From contig QNXQ01000162.1 in NCBI GenBank assembly GCA_003978875.1, positions 1 to 5,472 on the forward strand: a stretch of DNA of 5,472 nt, given 5' to 3'. The position numbers and the translations under genes were made by a program. Below the pieces are notes generated by a model. The model saw only the letters and a program-made list of their open reading frames with translations. It was not told the DNA's origin and did no database searches. Positions 3,801 through 5,472 of this stretch are shown piece by piece; the stretch's first letter is position 1; each line of letters starts with the position of its first letter. The DNA comes from Aquifex sp. (GTDB taxonomy: Bacteria > Aquificota > Aquificia > Aquificales > Aquificaceae).

Positions 3801-5472
3801 ATGGCAAAAATTGCTTTACCCCGTAAATTTTTCGGAAGAAGGTCAGAAATCTTAGACCCTCCTTACCTTTTGAGTATTCCCAAGAACTCCTTTGAAAACT
3901 TTGTCCAAATTAAGGTAAATCCGTATAAGAGAAAAAATGTAGGACTGGAACACATATTTAGAACTTCTTTTCCTTTTAAAGACCCTGATGAGAACTTCAT
4001 TCTCGAGTATTTAGGTTATGAAATAGGTGATTGGGAATGTAATAGATGTGGTTATAAACCCAAAGATGACCTTTTGGGAGGGTGGGATGTAGATTGTCCC
4101 AAGTGTGGAGCAAAGCTAGTTTATAAGGAGAAATTTACCCCCGAGGAATGTAAGCTGAAAGGACTTACCTACTCAGCTCCCCTTAGAGTTATGCTTCAGC
4201 TAAAGGCTAAAACCAAAAATGGATACAGGGAATTCCCGCCCAAAAAGGTTTATTTTGGTGAAATCCCATTAATGACCGAAAACGGTTCATTCATAATCAA
4301 TGGAACTGAAAGAATAATCATTAATCAACTTATTCGTTCAAGTGGTGTTTTCTTTGATGAAAAGGAAGAAAAGCAGAAAGATGCCACAATTACAAGAATT
4401 CTTTATAGAGCAAGTATTATTCCCGACAAGGGTTCAAGAGTTGAGTTTGAACTTTCAGGAGCTACTGATTTAATTTCTGCAAGGATAGATAGGAAAAAAG
4501 TAAGTGCTACCGCAGTATTGAGGGCTTTTGGTCTTGAAACCGCTTACGATATCCTCAAATATTATTACGAAGGAGTAAGAAATTACATAGTTAAGGATAA
4601 ATACCTTTACGATGCCGAAACAGGTGAAGAATTTACTCCCGAAGATTTAGAACACCATTACATTTTCGCAATCATAAAGTTCAAGGGCAAACTCGCTGGT
4701 TTCGGAAGTTCCAAAGAGAGAGAATTTATCGAAGAGAGATATATAGAAGAGTGGGAAGAACTTGTAAGACTCCTTGATGATGATAGAGTTGAAGTTATAA
4801 GTGTTACCTCTGTTCCCAGAGAAAACGTTATTAAAAGCCAGTACGGCAAAAGTCTGATAGATACTCTTGCCAATGATACATCTCCGAAGGATATAGATAG
4901 AAGAAGTCCTGTAAAAGTACCCGCGGAATATAGTTTCAGAGACTACGGATTAATGGAAATTTACAAGAAACTCAGACACATAGAAGCTATGACTATGGAA
5001 ATCGACTCCATAATCGAAAGAGCACGCATATACTTCACCATATTCTTCAGGGATTTAAAAAGATATGACCTCTCAAGGGTAGGTAGAGTCAAAATAAATG
5101 CAAAAGTACACAATATTCCCAAGGTTCTAAAACCTGCTGACGTAGATTTAATAGACAATCTTCCTCCTCTAGCCCTTGGTGAAAATTACGGAGAGTATCA
5201 GGAAGGAACGAGAATAACCAAAGAGCTTCTTAAAGAACTTTTCAAAGAACATAAGGAAATAAAGGTAAAGGATTATACGGAAGATGAAGCGAGGTTTATA
5301 CTTCCCATAGACCTTGTAAACATAATCAAATATCTCATAGACCTTAGACACGGAAGAACCAAAAAGGATGATATCGCCCATCTCGGAAACAGAAGGGTAA
5401 GGTCTGTAGGAGAACTCCTTGAAAATCAGGCAAGACTTGGAATAGCCAAAATGGAAAAAGTTTTCAGAGACC
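3801..5472 (+). CDS. rpoB: DNA-directed RNA polymerase beta subunit, N-terminal part (3' end outside window)
   Basis: RpoB forms one pincer of RNA polymerase and much of the catalytic cleft. The first 557 codons are present and open to the window edge. Landmarks: LDPPYLLSIPKNSFENF (18-34), KGLTYSAPLRV (120-130), VYFGEIPLMTENGSFIINGT (150-169) with ERIIINQLIRSSGVFFD (170-186), ARIDRKKVSAT (227-237), LMEIYKKLR (384-392), RYDLSRVGRVKIN (421-433) and DDIAHLGNRRVRSVGELLENQ (523-543), just before the rifampicin-binding region. Compared with E. coli, the last motif lies about 90 residues later. One reason is an insertion at about 77-111 with a C80-x2-C83-x15-C99-x2-C102 zinc-ribbon pattern. Residues about 255-372 occupy the place of the E. 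coli beta SI1 insertion, and a further lineage-variable stretch lies at about 434-495. The conserved RSPGV and RPGEPPT motifs read RSSGV and RHIEAMT here. The active-site half of the protein is not visible. Confidence 0.98.
   Translation, partial: MAKIALPRKFFGRRSEILDPPYLLSIPKNSFENFVQIKVNPYKRKNVGLEHIFRTSFPFKDPDENFILEYLGYEIGDWECNRCGYKPKDDLLGGWDVDCPKCGAKLVYKEKFTPEECKLKGLTYSAPLRVMLQLKAKTKNGYREFPPKKVYFGEIPLMTENGSFIINGTERIIINQLIRSSGVFFDEKEEKQKDATITRILYRASIIPDKGSRVEFELSGATDLISARIDRKKVSATAVLRAFGLETAYDILKYYYEGVRNYIVKDKYLYDAETGEEFTPEDLEHHYIFAIIKFKGKLAGFGSSKEREFIEERYIEEWEELVRLLDDDRVEVISVTSVPRENVIKSQYGKSLIDTLANDTSPKDIDRRSPVKVPAEYSFRDYGLMEIYKKLRHIEAMTMEIDSIIERARIYFTIFFRDLKRYDLSRVGRVKINAKVHNIPKVLKPADVDLIDNLPPLALGENYGEYQEGTRITKELLKELFKEHKEIKVKDYTEDEARFILPIDLVNIIKYLIDLRHGRTKKDDIAHLGNRRVRSVGELLENQARLGIAKMEKVFRD

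Overview
This window carries one of the most conserved gene blocks in bacteria: the 3' end of tuf, then rpmG, tRNA-Trp, secE, nusG, rplK, rplA, rplJ, rplL and the first 557 codons of rpoB, all on the + strand. The proteins point to a hyperthermophilic member of the Aquificales, probably Aquifex aeolicus or a close relative. This rests on memory of the family, not a search. The signs are a NusG with a large domain inserted in its NGN domain (known from Aquifex), a 65-residue single-span SecE, Lys/Glu-rich and Ile/Val-rich proteins, and heavy use of AGA/AGG and ATA codons.

Layout. Positions 1-212 hold the end of EF-Tu domain 3. Positions 223-375 encode ribosomal protein L33, and 390-465 a complete tRNA-Trp with its CCA end encoded. 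Positions 496-1439 hold secE and nusG, which overlap by 4 nt. Positions 1453-3583 hold the L11-L1-L10-L12 genes, packed with gaps of 13, 4, 13 and 2 nt and good Shine-Dalgarno sites. Positions 3584-3800 form the only real intergenic region (217 nt). Positions 3801-5472 hold the N-terminal part of the RNA polymerase beta subunit, which runs off the window. There is no stretch of more than 300 bases without a gene.

How the genes work together: EF-Tu, L33, tRNA-Trp and the L10/L12 stalk with L11 and L1 all serve translation elongation. NusG and RpoB are parts of the transcription machinery, and NusG can couple RNA polymerase to the ribosome. SecE belongs to the protein export channel. The tight packing suggests one transcript from upstream of tuf through rplL, with rpoB set apart by its own putative promoter.

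No new mobile, defence or biosynthetic system is present. The points most worth a second look are: a four-cysteine zinc-ribbon-like insertion near the N-terminus of RpoB; a perfect 12-bp inverted repeat that overlaps the putative rpoB promoter and ends just before the rpoB ribosome binding site; short leader ORF candidates in the same gap; the lack of room for a classical L10 autoregulatory leader; and an L10 C-terminal helix long enough to suggest three L12 dimers.
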